DNA of 64,000 nt, taken from positions 14,293-78,292 of the forward strand of contig DASWIX010000037.1 of the NCBI GenBank assembly GCA_036397455.1, read 5' to 3'. Shown here piece after piece: positions 52,472 through 61,429 of this stretch. The notes under the pieces were generated by a model. That model searched no databases, was not told the DNA's origin, and worked only from the letters and a program-made list of their open reading frames with translations. Source of the stretch: JADFNB01 sp036397455. Its GTDB lineage: Bacteria; Gemmatimonadota; Gemmatimonadetes; Gemmatimonadales; GWC2-71-9. Both the position numbers and the translations under genes were made by a program. Numbering within the stretch: position 1 is the first letter of the stretch; each line of letters begins with the position of its first letter.

Positions 52472-53806
52472 ATGCGACACGTACGAGCGATTCTGGCGCT
52501 GTCAGCCGTCCCGCTGGGCCCGCTCGCGGCGCAGTCGACCGTGTGGCCTCCAGCGGTCCCGGCGCTGCCGGGAGCCGGCCGGCCGGTCGATCGGGCGGAG
52601 ACCGCGGCACGGCGCGCGCGGCTGCTGGCGCGGGTCGGGCAGGGCGTCGTCGTCATCGCGTCCGGGACGCAACGTGACCTGGAAGCGGACGTGCTCCAGG
52701 ACAACGATTTCCGACCGAACGACTACTTCTTTTACCTGACCGGGATCGAGACGCCCGACGCGGTCCTCGTGCTGGCGGCACGGCGCGACGGACCGGACGA
52801 GACCTTCCTGCTGCTGCCGGAGCGCAATCCGCGACGGGAGCAGTGGACGGGGGCGACGCTCGGGCCGGGCCCCGAGGCCGCCGCCGAAACAGGCATCGAG
52901 GCGGTGCTCCGCGTGAGGGCCGCCGATTCCCTCATCCCGGCGCTCAGCCGGCTGATCGCGGGACCGCTCTACGTCACGCAGGAACCGGCCGGGGCCGGGG
53001 CCGGCGCGATGGAGACGCGCAACGTCGGGCCGATCCTGGACAGCCTGCGGGTCGTGAAGGACGAGGCGGAGCTGCGCCGGTTGCGTCACGCCGCCGAGAT
53101 CACGGCGGAGGCACAGCGCGCCGCGATGACCGCGGCCGCGCCGGGCATGTACGAGTACCAGCTCGAAGCCGTGATCGAATTCACGTTCCGGAATCTGGGC
53201 GCCGACCGGGTCGGGTTTCCGTCCATCGTCGGCAGCGGTCCCAACAGCACCACGCTGCATTACGACGCGAACCGGCGGCTGATGGGGGACGGCGACCTCG
53301 TCGTCATGGATGTCGGGGCCGAGTTCGGGCAGTACACTGCTGACGTGACGCGGACGATTCCGGTCAACGGGCGGTTCTCCGACCGACAGCGCGCCATCTA
53401 TGAGCTGGTCCTCGGGACGCAGCAGGCGGCGATCGACGCGGTTCGTCCCGGTGTGACCCTGCCCGAGCTGAGCGCGGTCGCGCGCAGCTACATGCGGCAA
53501 CACAGCGGCGCGCTGTGCGGTGCGCGTACCTGTGACGCGTATTTCATTCACGGGCTGAGTCACTGGTTGGGGATGCGGGTCCATGACGTCGGTGACTATG
53601 CGATGCCGCTAGCCCCAGGCATGGTCCTCACCATCGAGCCCGGGATCTACCTGCCGGACGAGCAACTCGGCGTCCGCATCGAGGACGACGTGGTGGTAAC
53701 GGAGCGGGGCGCGGAGGTTCTTTCCGCCGGCGCGCCACGGACAACGGAGGACATCGAGGCGTTGATGGCCGGCGGCCACGATACGCGTGCGCGGAGGAGG
53801 AACTGA
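52472..53806 (+). CDS. Exported Xaa-Pro aminopeptidase (M24B)
   Basis: 444 residues. Signal peptide RHVRAILALSAVPLGPLAAQ. An N-terminal AMP_N domain (RPNDYFFYLTGIETPDAVLV) precedes the pita-bread domain with metal ligands in VVMDVGAEFGQYTADVTRTI, YFIHGLSHWLGMRVHDVGD, LTIEPGIYLPDEQLGV and RIEDDVVVTERG. It releases N-terminal residues before proline in the periplasm. It overlaps the next start by one base (TGATG). Confidence 0.92.
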   Translation: MRHVRAILALSAVPLGPLAAQSTVWPPAVPALPGAGRPVDRAETAARRARLLARVGQGVVVIASGTQRDLEADVLQDNDFRPNDYFFYLTGIETPDAVLVLAARRDGPDETFLLLPERNPRREQWTGATLGPGPEAAAETGIEAVLRVRAADSLIPALSRLIAGPLYVTQEPAGAGAGAMETRNVGPILDSLRVVKDEAELRRLRHAAEITAEAQRAAMTAAAPGMYEYQLEAVIEFTFRNLGADRVGFPSIVGSGPNSTTLHYDANRRLMGDGDLVVMDVGAEFGQYTADVTRTIPVNGRFSDRQRAIYELVLGTQQAAIDAVRPGVTLPELSAVARSYMRQHSGALCGARTCDAYFIHGLSHWLGMRVHDVGDYAMPLAPGMVLTIEPGIYLPDEQLGVRIEDDVVVTERGAEVLSAGAPRTTEDIEALMAGGHDTRARRRN

Positions 53807-54129
53807 TGGCGAGCGACCGTGAGGACGAGCTGGAACTCGAGGACGAACTGGACGACGATCTCGAGGATGAGCTCGAAGAGGAGATGGAGGGTTCGAGGGG
53901 TAGCCTGCGAGGATTCGCGATTGGGCTGCTCGTGGGTGCGGTCATGGGAGCCGGGGCGGCCCTGCTGGTGGCGCCGGAGTCGGGGACGGTGACCCGTCGC
54001 CGACTGTCACGCCGGTTCCGCGACCTGAAGGACGACGCGGCCGATCAGCTTGGGGAAATCCGCGACGATGCGAGCCGCGGCCTGCGGCGCCAGCGGCGGA
54101 AGATCAAACGGCGGCTGTCGTCCTCCTGA
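53806..54129 (+). CDS. YtxH-like membrane-associated protein
   Basis: 107 residues. A very acidic N-terminus (residues 4-28, mostly Glu/Asp/Leu) is followed by one membrane span with a GxxxG-rich core (GFAIGLLVGAVMGAGAALLV), APESG, and a basic tail (RRRLSRRFRDLKDDAADQL), the YtxH pattern of unknown function. It is coupled to the aminopeptidase gene. Confidence 0.78.
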   Translation: MASDREDELELEDELDDDLEDELEEEMEGSRGSLRGFAIGLLVGAVMGAGAALLVAPESGTVTRRRLSRRFRDLKDDAADQLGEIRDDASRGLRRQRRKIKRRLSSS

Positions 54130-54136
54130 TCCCGGG

Positions 54137-54919
54137 CTATCGGGCGGTGATCTCCGTGCGCAGTTGGGCGGCACGCTCGCGGTGCCGGTCGTCCAGCACG
54201 TCCGATTGTCGTAGGCCCGGGATCAGTTCGAGTTGGGCGCGGGCCTCGTCGAACCGTTTGAGATCGATGTAGACCTCGGCGAGTTCCAGCCGGTGATGGA
54301 TGTAGCTCGGCCGGAGCTCGACCGCCCGTTCGAGATGGACCACGGACGAATCCCAATTGGCGCGGTCCATGAAACCGCCGCCCATGAAGGTCTTGGCCAG
54401 GAACCTGGTCAGTCCCGACAGGCGCTTCACCTCGGCGTGCCATGCGCCGAGGATGTGGTGCGCCCCGTCGTGGTCGGGATCGAGTTCCAGCGATCGTGCC
54501 GCCTCGTCGTAGATCTCCCGCCCGAAGCGGACCCGTTCCTTGCCCCCGCGGGTGCGCGAAAGTTGTCCGAGCGCCAAGGCGAGCGTGAAGTGACCGTCCG
54601 CCTCGTTGGGCGCGAACTCCACCGCCCGCACGGCGAAGTCGCGGGCGATGGCGTACGCGCTGTCCCGCGCGCGCTTGATGACATCGGTGTCGCCGAGGAG
54701 CAGTTTGGCGACGTCGACCTGGGACCGCGCGGCGCGCCAGAGCGCCCCGTAATCTCGCGGTTCGAGGAGAATGGCGGACTTGTATTCTTCCAGCGCGTCC
54801 CCCGGCATGAACAGATCGTTCAAGCTGTCGCCGCGGGCGATGTGTCCTTCGGGTGACTGTGCCAGCAAGGGACCGGCGAGCAGCACCGCGAAGCAGAGCG
54901 GGAGGGTTGGGTTGGCCAT
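54137..54919 (-). CDS. Exported TPR protein
   Basis: 260 residues from ATG 54919. Signal peptide ANPTLPLCFAVLLAGPLLAQ. TPR units include ALEEYKSAILLEPRDYGALW, AVEFAPNEADGHFTLALALG, ELDPDHDGAHHILGAWHAEV and AVELRPSYIHHRLELAEVYI. The HHILGAWH segment recalls the RMD1-type TPR group. A periplasmic scaffold role is inferred. It converges on the YtxH-like gene. Confidence 0.8.
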   Translation of the reverse strand: MANPTLPLCFAVLLAGPLLAQSPEGHIARGDSLNDLFMPGDALEEYKSAILLEPRDYGALWRAARSQVDVAKLLLGDTDVIKRARDSAYAIARDFAVRAVEFAPNEADGHFTLALALGQLSRTRGGKERVRFGREIYDEAARSLELDPDHDGAHHILGAWHAEVKRLSGLTRFLAKTFMGGGFMDRANWDSSVVHLERAVELRPSYIHHRLELAEVYIDLKRFDEARAQLELIPGLRQSDVLDDRHRERAAQLRTEITAR

Positions 54920-54973
54920 TGGTGGAGGGTGATAGCGGAGCCCCACCGGGCGCAAGCGGCGGTATTTCACGGT

Positions 54974-55180
54974 TTACGGGTTGGGCGCGCCCGGACCCCA
55001 GTCGGGGAGATGGTCGTCCGCCTCGTCGGGCGTGGTCATGACGTCGAGATCGCGCACCTCGCGTTCGGCCTCGTCGAGCGCATCGCGGTCGACGTCATCG
55101 CGGCGGGTCGGGGCAGGGCGGCGTTTCACAAGCCACAGCAGGGCCGCCATCGTGGCGAGGACTGCGATGACCACCAACAC
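54974..55180 (-). CDS. Small single-span membrane protein
   Basis: 68 residues from GTG 55180: LVVIAVLATMAALLWLVKRR is the span, and the rest is acidic (DALDEAEREVRDLDVM). Not recognised. It starts nine bases after the GroES-like gene and would be the last gene of its operon. Confidence 0.5.
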   Translation of the reverse strand: MLVVIAVLATMAALLWLVKRRPAPTRRDDVDRDALDEAEREVRDLDVMTTPDEADDHLPDWGPGAPNP

Positions 55181-55189
55181 GGGACCGAC

Positions 55190-55576
55190 CTAGTCCTCCT
55201 CCAGCTCGTCCAACACGTCGGGTTGCCGCACCAAGACGAGAATCGCCGCCTGCGGCACGACCAGGTATCGCTTCGATTCGAACGTGATCTCGACCGCCGC
55301 CTTACGGAAGAACAGCGCGAAATCACCGACGCGCGGCTGCATCGGCACGTAGCGCGTTTCACTGTGCGTGACCTTCCACGGCTCGTCGCCGAGTGATGCC
55401 GGTTCCGACAGCGGCGTCCCGGGTCCGGTGGCGAGGATGCGGCCGCCCTGCACCGCCTGACGGTCTACCGCGGATGGCGGCAGGTACAATCCGACATCGG
55501 TGCGTTCCTCACCCTCCTCGGGTACCACGAGGACGCGGTCGCCGACGACGACGAGTTTCTTGGGGCCGTGCGCCAC
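55190..55576 (-). CDS. GroES-like (Cpn10-fold) protein
   Basis: 128 residues from GTG 55576. GDRVLVVPEEGEERTDVGLY, then LPPSAVDRQAVQGGRILATG and PGT, match the GroES barrel and mobile loop; PRVGDFALFFRKAAVEITF and YLVVPQAAILVLV fit the rest. It is about 30 residues longer than GroES because of an extra segment between strands (residues 57-80). No groEL is present. It follows an S9 peptidase gene by six bases. Likely a divergent cochaperonin paralogue. Confidence 0.72.
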   Translation of the reverse strand: MAHGPKKLVVVGDRVLVVPEEGEERTDVGLYLPPSAVDRQAVQGGRILATGPGTPLSEPASLGDEPWKVTHSETRYVPMQPRVGDFALFFRKAAVEITFESKRYLVVPQAAILVLVRQPDVLDELEED

Positions 55577-55582
55577 CGACCG

Positions 55583-57613
55583 TTACGGATTCATGCTGAC
55601 GTTCGGTGCCCGTTTCGTGTGGCGTTCGAACCAACTGCGCAGGTAGAGCTGCGTGCGCATGAAATTCGACGGCCGGCTCCCCGTTCCGTGCCATTCGTTC
55701 TTGAACCGGACCATGGCCGTCGGGATGCCGCGATACGCCAGCGCCGAGTAGAACTCCTCGGTCTGGGGCATGGGCGTGCGCAGGTCGTTCTCGCCCGTCA
55801 TGAGCATCGTGGGTGTGGTGACGTTGCCGACGTACATCAGCGGCGAACGACGCAGATGCTCCGACGGATCGTTCCAGGGGAGACTGTCGAAATTGCGGTA
55901 CCACCCCGGACCGTCGGTCGTGCCGACGAACGAGAGCCAGTTGGTCACCGGACAGTTGGCCGACGCGGCGGCGAAGCGGTCGGTGTGACCGACCGTCCAC
56001 GACGTCAACACCCCGCCCCCCGAACAACCGTACACGTACAGCTTGTCCTGGTCGATGTAGCCGCGACCGACGACGGTATCGACGCCGGCCATCAGGTCAT
56101 CGAAGTCCTTGCCGGGGTACGCGCGCTTGATCGCATTCCCGAACGCACTGCCGTAGCCCGAGCTGCCACGCGGGTTGGTGTAGAGCACCACGTACCCGTT
56201 GGCGGCGTGCTCCTGCCAGCCGAAGTTGAACCCCACGCCGTACATGCCGTGCGGGCCGCCGTGGATCGCGAGCATCATCGGGTATTTCTTGGCGGGATCG
56301 AAATCGGGCGGCTTGACGATCCATCCCTGAATACGGTAGTCGTCGCGCGAGGTGTACCAGATTTCCTCGACTTCGCCCAGTGTCCGGCCGGCCAGCACGT
56401 CGTCGTTCACGTGCGTCAATTCCGTCATGGCCGCCGGGCGACGCAGGGTGAAGGTGACGACGTCGCCAGGTTCGTGGATACTGCTGCGGGTGCCGACCAC
56501 CACGCCGGTATTCGTCATGCTCGCGAGGTTGAACAGATGCGCGCCTTGCGTGATCGGCCGGACGTCTCCGTCGAGTGGCGCGTAGTACATGTTCGACGTG
56601 CCGCGGTCCTGCGTCGCGAAGTACACGCCGCGGTTGTCCGGCGACCAGATCAGGCTGCCGGGCGACCGGTCGAGATCATCGAGAATCTCACGCGGGTTGG
56701 ATCCGTCGATTCCCATCACGTAGAGTTTCGACGTCTCATAGGTATCGTCGCTCCAGTCGTTGCCGGTGTATGCGACGAGTTGGCCGTTCGGCGACACGAC
56801 CGGACTGCCGTCCGGCCCGCGCCGGGTGGTGAGCTGGCGAATGGTGCCGCTGGCGACGGAGACCGCGTAGATCTCGGACTCACGCCAAACGTGCACGGCG
56901 TCTTCCACGCGCAGCGACGAGAACAGGATTGCGCCGCCGTCCGGTGTCCAGGTCGGGCCGCTGTGGTTCCAATCGCCGTCGGTCAGTTGGCGCGGCGTCC
57001 CGCCCGAGGCGGGGACGACAAAGATGTGACGGTATCCGTCGTCGATATACCCGACCCGATCGCGCCGATAGCCGAGCCGAGTCACGATCTTCGGGTCACC
57101 GGTCCACTTGGCGCCCTCGGGCCGCCCGGGCAGGCGGATACGCCACGTTTCGTTGGACGGCACGTTCATCACGAACGCGATCGACTCGCCGTTTGGCGAC
57201 CACTCGATGTTGCTGGGCGATTCCTCGACGTGCGTGATCTGGCTGGTCGCCCCCTCCGCGTCCATCCACCGCACGAACAGCTGGGATCCGGTGGGGTCCC
57301 CCTGGCGGGTGAAGGCGATCCGCGTTCCGTCCGGCGACCACCGCGGCGAGCTGCCCTCGGTCAGGAACCGGTTGCGGCTGCCGTCGGCATTCATGATCCA
57401 CAGGGACGGGTCCCAGCGGTCGTTGACCTTGTCGACGTACATCCGCGTGTACACGATCTGCTGCCCGTCGGGCGAGATCTGCGGATCGGCGACGCGCTCC
57501 CACTCGAGGTAGAGGCCAAGGGTCAGGCGGTCGCGCGCGTCGTCTTGCGCAACGAGCGCCGGGACCGCCGCGCAGGCGATCCCCAATAGGAGGAAAAGAC
57601 GTCCTGTGGACAT
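55583..57613 (-). CDS. Exported S9 prolyl oligopeptidase
   Basis: 676 residues from ATG 57613. Signal peptide TGRLFLLLGIACAAVPALVA. Residues 30-400 hold WD40-like/beta-propeller repeats (DPQISPDGQQIVYTRMYVDK, SPRWSPDGTRIAFTRQGDP), and the C-terminal alpha/beta hydrolase shows YPMMLAIHGGPHGMYG, nucleophile YVYGCSGGGVLTSWTVGH, and FKNEWHGTGSRPSNF with the catalytic His. It cleaves peptides in the periplasm or outside. Confidence 0.92.
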   Translation of the reverse strand: MSTGRLFLLLGIACAAVPALVAQDDARDRLTLGLYLEWERVADPQISPDGQQIVYTRMYVDKVNDRWDPSLWIMNADGSRNRFLTEGSSPRWSPDGTRIAFTRQGDPTGSQLFVRWMDAEGATSQITHVEESPSNIEWSPNGESIAFVMNVPSNETWRIRLPGRPEGAKWTGDPKIVTRLGYRRDRVGYIDDGYRHIFVVPASGGTPRQLTDGDWNHSGPTWTPDGGAILFSSLRVEDAVHVWRESEIYAVSVASGTIRQLTTRRGPDGSPVVSPNGQLVAYTGNDWSDDTYETSKLYVMGIDGSNPREILDDLDRSPGSLIWSPDNRGVYFATQDRGTSNMYYAPLDGDVRPITQGAHLFNLASMTNTGVVVGTRSSIHEPGDVVTFTLRRPAAMTELTHVNDDVLAGRTLGEVEEIWYTSRDDYRIQGWIVKPPDFDPAKKYPMMLAIHGGPHGMYGVGFNFGWQEHAANGYVVLYTNPRGSSGYGSAFGNAIKRAYPGKDFDDLMAGVDTVVGRGYIDQDKLYVYGCSGGGVLTSWTVGHTDRFAAASANCPVTNWLSFVGTTDGPGWYRNFDSLPWNDPSEHLRRSPLMYVGNVTTPTMLMTGENDLRTPMPQTEEFYSALAYRGIPTAMVRFKNEWHGTGSRPSNFMRTQLYLRSWFERHTKRAPNVSMNP

Positions 57614-57644
57614 GAACCGGCTCCGGGTGGATTCTGCCGCGAAA

Positions 57645-57673
57645 TTGACACCGGGGCCGCGCGGGCGCAACCT
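57645..57673 (+). promoter_or_regulatory. Leaderless-type promoter of the membrane/spermidine-synthase fusion
   Basis: TTGACA (57645-57650), 17-base spacer, CAACCT (57668-57673), then seven bases to ATG 57681. The whole arrangement repeats at 63230-63266. Confidence 0.55.
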
Positions 57674-57680
57674 GCGGGCC

Positions 57681-60600
57681 ATGCGCATCGCACTTTACCT
57701 GATCTTTGCCGTCTCCGGCGTGGCCGGGCTGATCTACGAATCGATCTGGGCACGCTACCTCGGCCTGTTCGTGGGACACAGCGCCTACGCACAGGTCCTG
57801 GTCCTCGCGATCTTCCTCGGTGGGATGGCGCTGGGAGCGATCCTGGTCGCCCGATACACCGACAAGGTACCCGACCCACTGCTCGCCTATGCCGGCGTCG
57901 AGTTGATGCTCGGAGTGGCGGCGTTCGGGTTCCATCCGGCCTACCTTGCCGTGACCCAGGCCGCGTACGACCGGGTGTTTCCGGCGTTGGCGGGGACCGC
58001 GATGCTCACCGCCGTACAGTGGGCGATCGCCGGGGCGCTGATTCTTCCCCAGTCGATCCTGCTCGGGACCACCTTCCCACTCATGGTGGCCGGCGCGTTG
58101 CGCCGCACGGCGCTGCCGCCGGGCAAACCGATCGCCTGGTTGTACTTCGCCAACAGTTTCGGTGCGGCGGTCGGGGTACTGCTGGCCGGGTTCTGGCTGC
58201 TGCGGTTGGCGGGACTGCCGGGGACGGTGCTCGCGGCCGGCATGATCAACGTGGTGGTCGCCCTGACGGTGTACCTGGTAGCGCGCAGCCGACCGATCGT
58301 GGCCAGAGTGACGGCGGTGCCCGCGGTGGCGGTGCGCCAGGCGGATGGCGATGCACCCGACACCACGCGGTGGCTGCGGTTTCTGTTGCTCGTGAGCTTC
58401 GGAACGGCGGCGGCGTCGTTCATGTACGAGATCGGCTGGCTGCGCATGCTGGCGCTCGTGCTCGGGACCGCGACCCATGCGTTCGAGCTGATGCTCTCCG
58501 CGTTCATTCTGGGACTGGCACTCGGCGCGTTCTGGGTGCGCGAGCGCGCCGACCGCTGGACCAACCCGCTGTTGGCGCTCGGGGCCGTGCAATGGAGCAT
58601 GGGTCTGCTCGCGTTGGCGACCATTCCGCTCTACCTGGCGTCGTTCGGCTGGACCGCGCATCTGATGAATACGTTTGCCCGTTCGGATGGAGGATACGCC
58701 GGGTTTACCGTCTCACGCTACGTGATCTGTCTGGCCATTATGTTGCCGTCGACTTTCTGTGCCGGGATGACGCTGCCGCTCATCACGCGCATGCTCTTGG
58801 GTCGCGGTGTGGGGGAGCGGGCGATCGGGGCGGTGTACGGCGTCAACACGTTGGGATCGATCGTGGGGGTCGTCGTTGCAGGGTTGATCGCGCTGCCGCT
58901 CCTCGGGTTGAAGGGACTGCTCGTGCTCGGCGCGACGATCGACATGGGACTCGGCGTGTGGATTCTGTTCGTCGTGCGCGGGCACAACGTGTCCTTACGG
59001 CGGCTCGCCGTCGGCTCCGCCATGGCGACGGCGGTGATCACGATCGCCTCATTGCTGGCGCCGGCTTTCGATACCACCGTGCTGGCGAGCGGCGTGTTCC
59101 GCACCGGTCGGCTGTATGGTCCAGGCTCGGTGGAGATGCAGTTCTATCGGGACGGCAGGACGGCCAGCGTCTCGGTCGTGCGCAATGTCTCCGACGGTCG
59201 TCTGGTGGTGGCGACCAACGGCAAGAGCGACGCGTCGCTGGCGGCGGCCTGGCTCTCCGCGTGTAGCGATACGACCACGAAGGTCCCGCTTCGCGGGGAC
59301 GTGTCCACCCAGGCGCTGGCACCGCTCATCACGCTGGCACACCATCCCGGCGCGCGGAACGCTGCAGTCATCGGACAGGGATCGGGGATGTCGTCGCACT
59401 TCCTGCTCGGTGCTTCGAACCTGGCCACGGTGGTCACCATCGAGATCGAGCCGGAAATGGTGGCGGCGTCACGCGCGTTCTATCCGGCCAACCGGCGCGT
59501 ATTCGACGACCCGCGCTCGCGGATCGTCATGGCGGATGCCAAGGCGTACTTCGCGACTCGGCCCGAACCGTTCGACCTCATGGTCTCCGAACCGTCCAAT
59601 CCGTGGGTGAGCGGGGTCGCGAGCTTGTTCACCAGCGAGTTCTACGAGCGGGTGACGCACTATCTGGCGGACGACGGCGTGTTCGGCCAGTGGGTGCACC
59701 TGTACGAGATCGATGACGGACTCGTGCTTAACATCCTGGCGGCGATCCACCAGACGTTCCCGGCGTACGAGATCTTCCTGACGGACGGCGCCGACATGCT
59801 GGTGGTGGCGACGAAGGCGGCGTCGTTGCCGTCACCCGACTGGGGTGTCATTCAACGGGTCTCGTTCGCGTCGGACATGTGCCATACGGTCGTGCCGAGT
59901 GCGGAATCGCTCGAGGCGATGCGGCTCACGCACCGGCGTGCGCTCGCGCCGTTGCTCGATGGGTGGCGGCAGCCGAACTCCGATTTCTACCCGATCTTCG
60001 ATCTGTTCGGCGAGCGCGCGCGGTATCTCAGGCGCACCGCGAGTGGCTTCACCGGTTTTGCCACGGCGACGTTCGACTTCACGGCACCGTTCTTTGGCCG
60101 CCGTGCCGGGCCGAGTGATGCGCTGGTACCGGACCTGCCGGGCATCCCGGGTGTGGCACGGCGTGCGCTTGGCGCCACGCTGCGTGTGGGCGTGCGCGAT
60201 ACGGTCGCCACGGCGGTGACCGCCGGGTTCCGCAACGAGATCCTGCGAAAGCAACGGTGGGACGCGGCACTCGCGGTCGACGCGCCACCGGTCGACTGGA
60301 AGATGTGGCTGGCGGAAGCGCGCCTGGTGGAACAGGGCTTGCACGGCGGGACGCGCGGGTATGCGGACACGTCGTTCTACGAGGGCGCGATCGCGTATGT
60401 GGTACGCCACGGCGCACCGGCGGTCGTGCGGGACGTGCTCGAGTTTCGCCTGGCGATCAGCCGGTGGCAGTTTGACGAGGCGTCGCGCGCGGCGGACGCG
60501 CTGCTGTCGGTGGTGTTGCGGGAGGACGGTTGGATCTCGGCGGACGAGTTGATCGAGGGCGGGGTGGTCGCCAAGCTCCGGACAGGGGATGTGGGTGGGG

Positions 60601-60707
60601 TGGTGATATTCCACCGTGCGTTGGCGGGACGGCGGAGTTATGGTCCGGAAGATCTGAGGGCGGTGTTGTTAGATGCGTACGTGGCGGTGGCGGGGGGAGG
60701 GCGGTGA
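57681..60707 (+). CDS. Polytopic membrane protein fused to a spermidine synthase-like domain
   Basis: 1008 residues. The first about 450 residues carry 10-12 membrane helices (AVSGVAGLIYESIWARYLGL, ILLGTTFPLMVAGALRR, GLIALPLLGLKGLLVLGATI) resembling the fused membrane half of bacterial spermidine synthase-like proteins. The next 300 contain a SAM/polyamine-type Rossmann fold: NAAVIGQGSGMSSHFLLGAS, VTIEIEPEMVAASRAFYP, MVSEPSNPWVSGVASLFT. The C-terminal 250 are helical, of unknown kind. The SEPSNPW motif suggests an aminopropyltransferase-like pocket, but no polyamine gene is nearby. Confidence 0.8.
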   Translation: MRIALYLIFAVSGVAGLIYESIWARYLGLFVGHSAYAQVLVLAIFLGGMALGAILVARYTDKVPDPLLAYAGVELMLGVAAFGFHPAYLAVTQAAYDRVFPALAGTAMLTAVQWAIAGALILPQSILLGTTFPLMVAGALRRTALPPGKPIAWLYFANSFGAAVGVLLAGFWLLRLAGLPGTVLAAGMINVVVALTVYLVARSRPIVARVTAVPAVAVRQADGDAPDTTRWLRFLLLVSFGTAAASFMYEIGWLRMLALVLGTATHAFELMLSAFILGLALGAFWVRERADRWTNPLLALGAVQWSMGLLALATIPLYLASFGWTAHLMNTFARSDGGYAGFTVSRYVICLAIMLPSTFCAGMTLPLITRMLLGRGVGERAIGAVYGVNTLGSIVGVVVAGLIALPLLGLKGLLVLGATIDMGLGVWILFVVRGHNVSLRRLAVGSAMATAVITIASLLAPAFDTTVLASGVFRTGRLYGPGSVEMQFYRDGRTASVSVVRNVSDGRLVVATNGKSDASLAAAWLSACSDTTTKVPLRGDVSTQALAPLITLAHHPGARNAAVIGQGSGMSSHFLLGASNLATVVTIEIEPEMVAASRAFYPANRRVFDDPRSRIVMADAKAYFATRPEPFDLMVSEPSNPWVSGVASLFTSEFYERVTHYLADDGVFGQWVHLYEIDDGLVLNILAAIHQTFPAYEIFLTDGADMLVVATKAASLPSPDWGVIQRVSFASDMCHTVVPSAESLEAMRLTHRRALAPLLDGWRQPNSDFYPIFDLFGERARYLRRTASGFTGFATATFDFTAPFFGRRAGPSDALVPDLPGIPGVARRALGATLRVGVRDTVATAVTAGFRNEILRKQRWDAALAVDAPPVDWKMWLAEARLVEQGLHGGTRGYADTSFYEGAIAYVVRHGAPAVVRDVLEFRLAISRWQFDEASRAADALLSVVLREDGWISADELIEGGVVAKLRTGDVGGVVIFHRALAGRRSYGPEDLRAVLLDAYVAVAGGGR

Positions 60708-60743
60708 CCGCCGGGGATCTCGCCCGCTGTTCATCACGCCATC

Positions 60744-60998
60744 GCGCGTGCCTCACCCCCTGGCGCCCTGTCCGGGCTGGATGCGCGTGCCTCACCCCCT
60801 GTCCCCCTCTCCGCGCTGGACGCGCGGATGAGGGGGGACGTTGGGGGAGTTCCATGCACCCTCAATCTGCGATCTGAAATCTGCGATCTGAAATCTGCCC
60901 CCCTCTCCGCGCTGGATGCAGAGATGAGGGGGGACGTAGGGGGAGTTCCCATGCACCATCGTCAATCTGCAATCGTCAATCTGCGATCTGAAATCTGC
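60744..60998. repeat. Direct-repeat cluster before the DUF559 gene
   Basis: This lies in the 350-bp gap between the fusion gene and the DUF559 gene. It has a 19-base unit starting GCGCGTGCC twice (60744-60762, 60783-60801; period 39), a 57-58-base unit twice (60804-60860 and 60900-60957), and CAATCTGCGATCTGAAATC units at 60863-60898 and 60977-60998. The 57-base unit contains an inverted repeat, so each copy can fold. There is no CRISPR-like regular spacing. Confidence 0.8.
60787..60839 (+). repeat. Left copy of a palindromic element flanking the DUF559 gene
   Basis: 53 bases beginning GTGCCTCACCCCCTGTCCCC and folding as a hairpin with a short Gly/Arg-codon-free loop. The same element lies inverted at 61430-61481, on the other side of the DUF559 gene. 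The right copy is one base shorter and differs at about nine further positions. Confidence 0.75.
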
Positions 60999-61057
60999 CG
61001 GTGTTGTGTGCACGGAATTGATGCCCTCGAGCGCCGGGATGTCTGTACACTCCGCTG

Positions 61058-61429
61058 ATGCGCTTCCGTTCATCTCGGCGCGATGTCGCGCGGCGACTTC
61101 GTCGGCAAGCGACGCCGACCGAGCGGTACGTGTGGCGCTTGCTTCGCGATCGGCGCATGCTCGGCTTCCGATTCCGGCGTCAGCATCCCATCGGGCCGTT
61201 CGTTGTAGATTTCTACTGTGCCGAGCTGAAGCTCGTGCTGGAACTGGACGGTGAAGAGCACCAACAGCAGCAGGTTAGCGCCCACGATACCGCCCGTTCA
61301 GACTGGCTGGTACGGCGCGGGTATCGGGTGCGGCGCTTGGCGAACCGCGCGGCAACTCCGGAGCGCCTGCGCGACGTCATCGCGGCAGTGGCATCGACCG
61401 GGATGAAATCCCGACCCGTCTTGCCGTAA
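61058..61429 (+). CDS. DUF559 endonuclease-like protein
   Basis: 123 residues. RRQATPTERYVWRLLRDRRM, then FRFRRQHPIGPFVVDFYCAE and LKLVLELDGEEHQQQQ, are the Vsr-like/DUF559 nuclease core with acidic catalytic positions. The usual RFWN motif near the end reads VRRLANRAATPERLRD, so that region has drifted. TACACT ends six bases before ATG 61058, another leaderless-type start. It is enclosed by inverted copies of one element and preceded by direct repeats, which suggests a mobile or repeat-associated gene. Confidence 0.75.
   Translation: MRFRSSRRDVARRLRRQATPTERYVWRLLRDRRMLGFRFRRQHPIGPFVVDFYCAELKLVLELDGEEHQQQQVSAHDTARSDWLVRRGYRVRRLANRAATPERLRDVIAAVASTGMKSRPVLP

Noticed and set aside
60744..60998. 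CRISPR array
   Set aside because: Repeats are of unequal length and irregular spacing, with no unique spacers and no cas genes.
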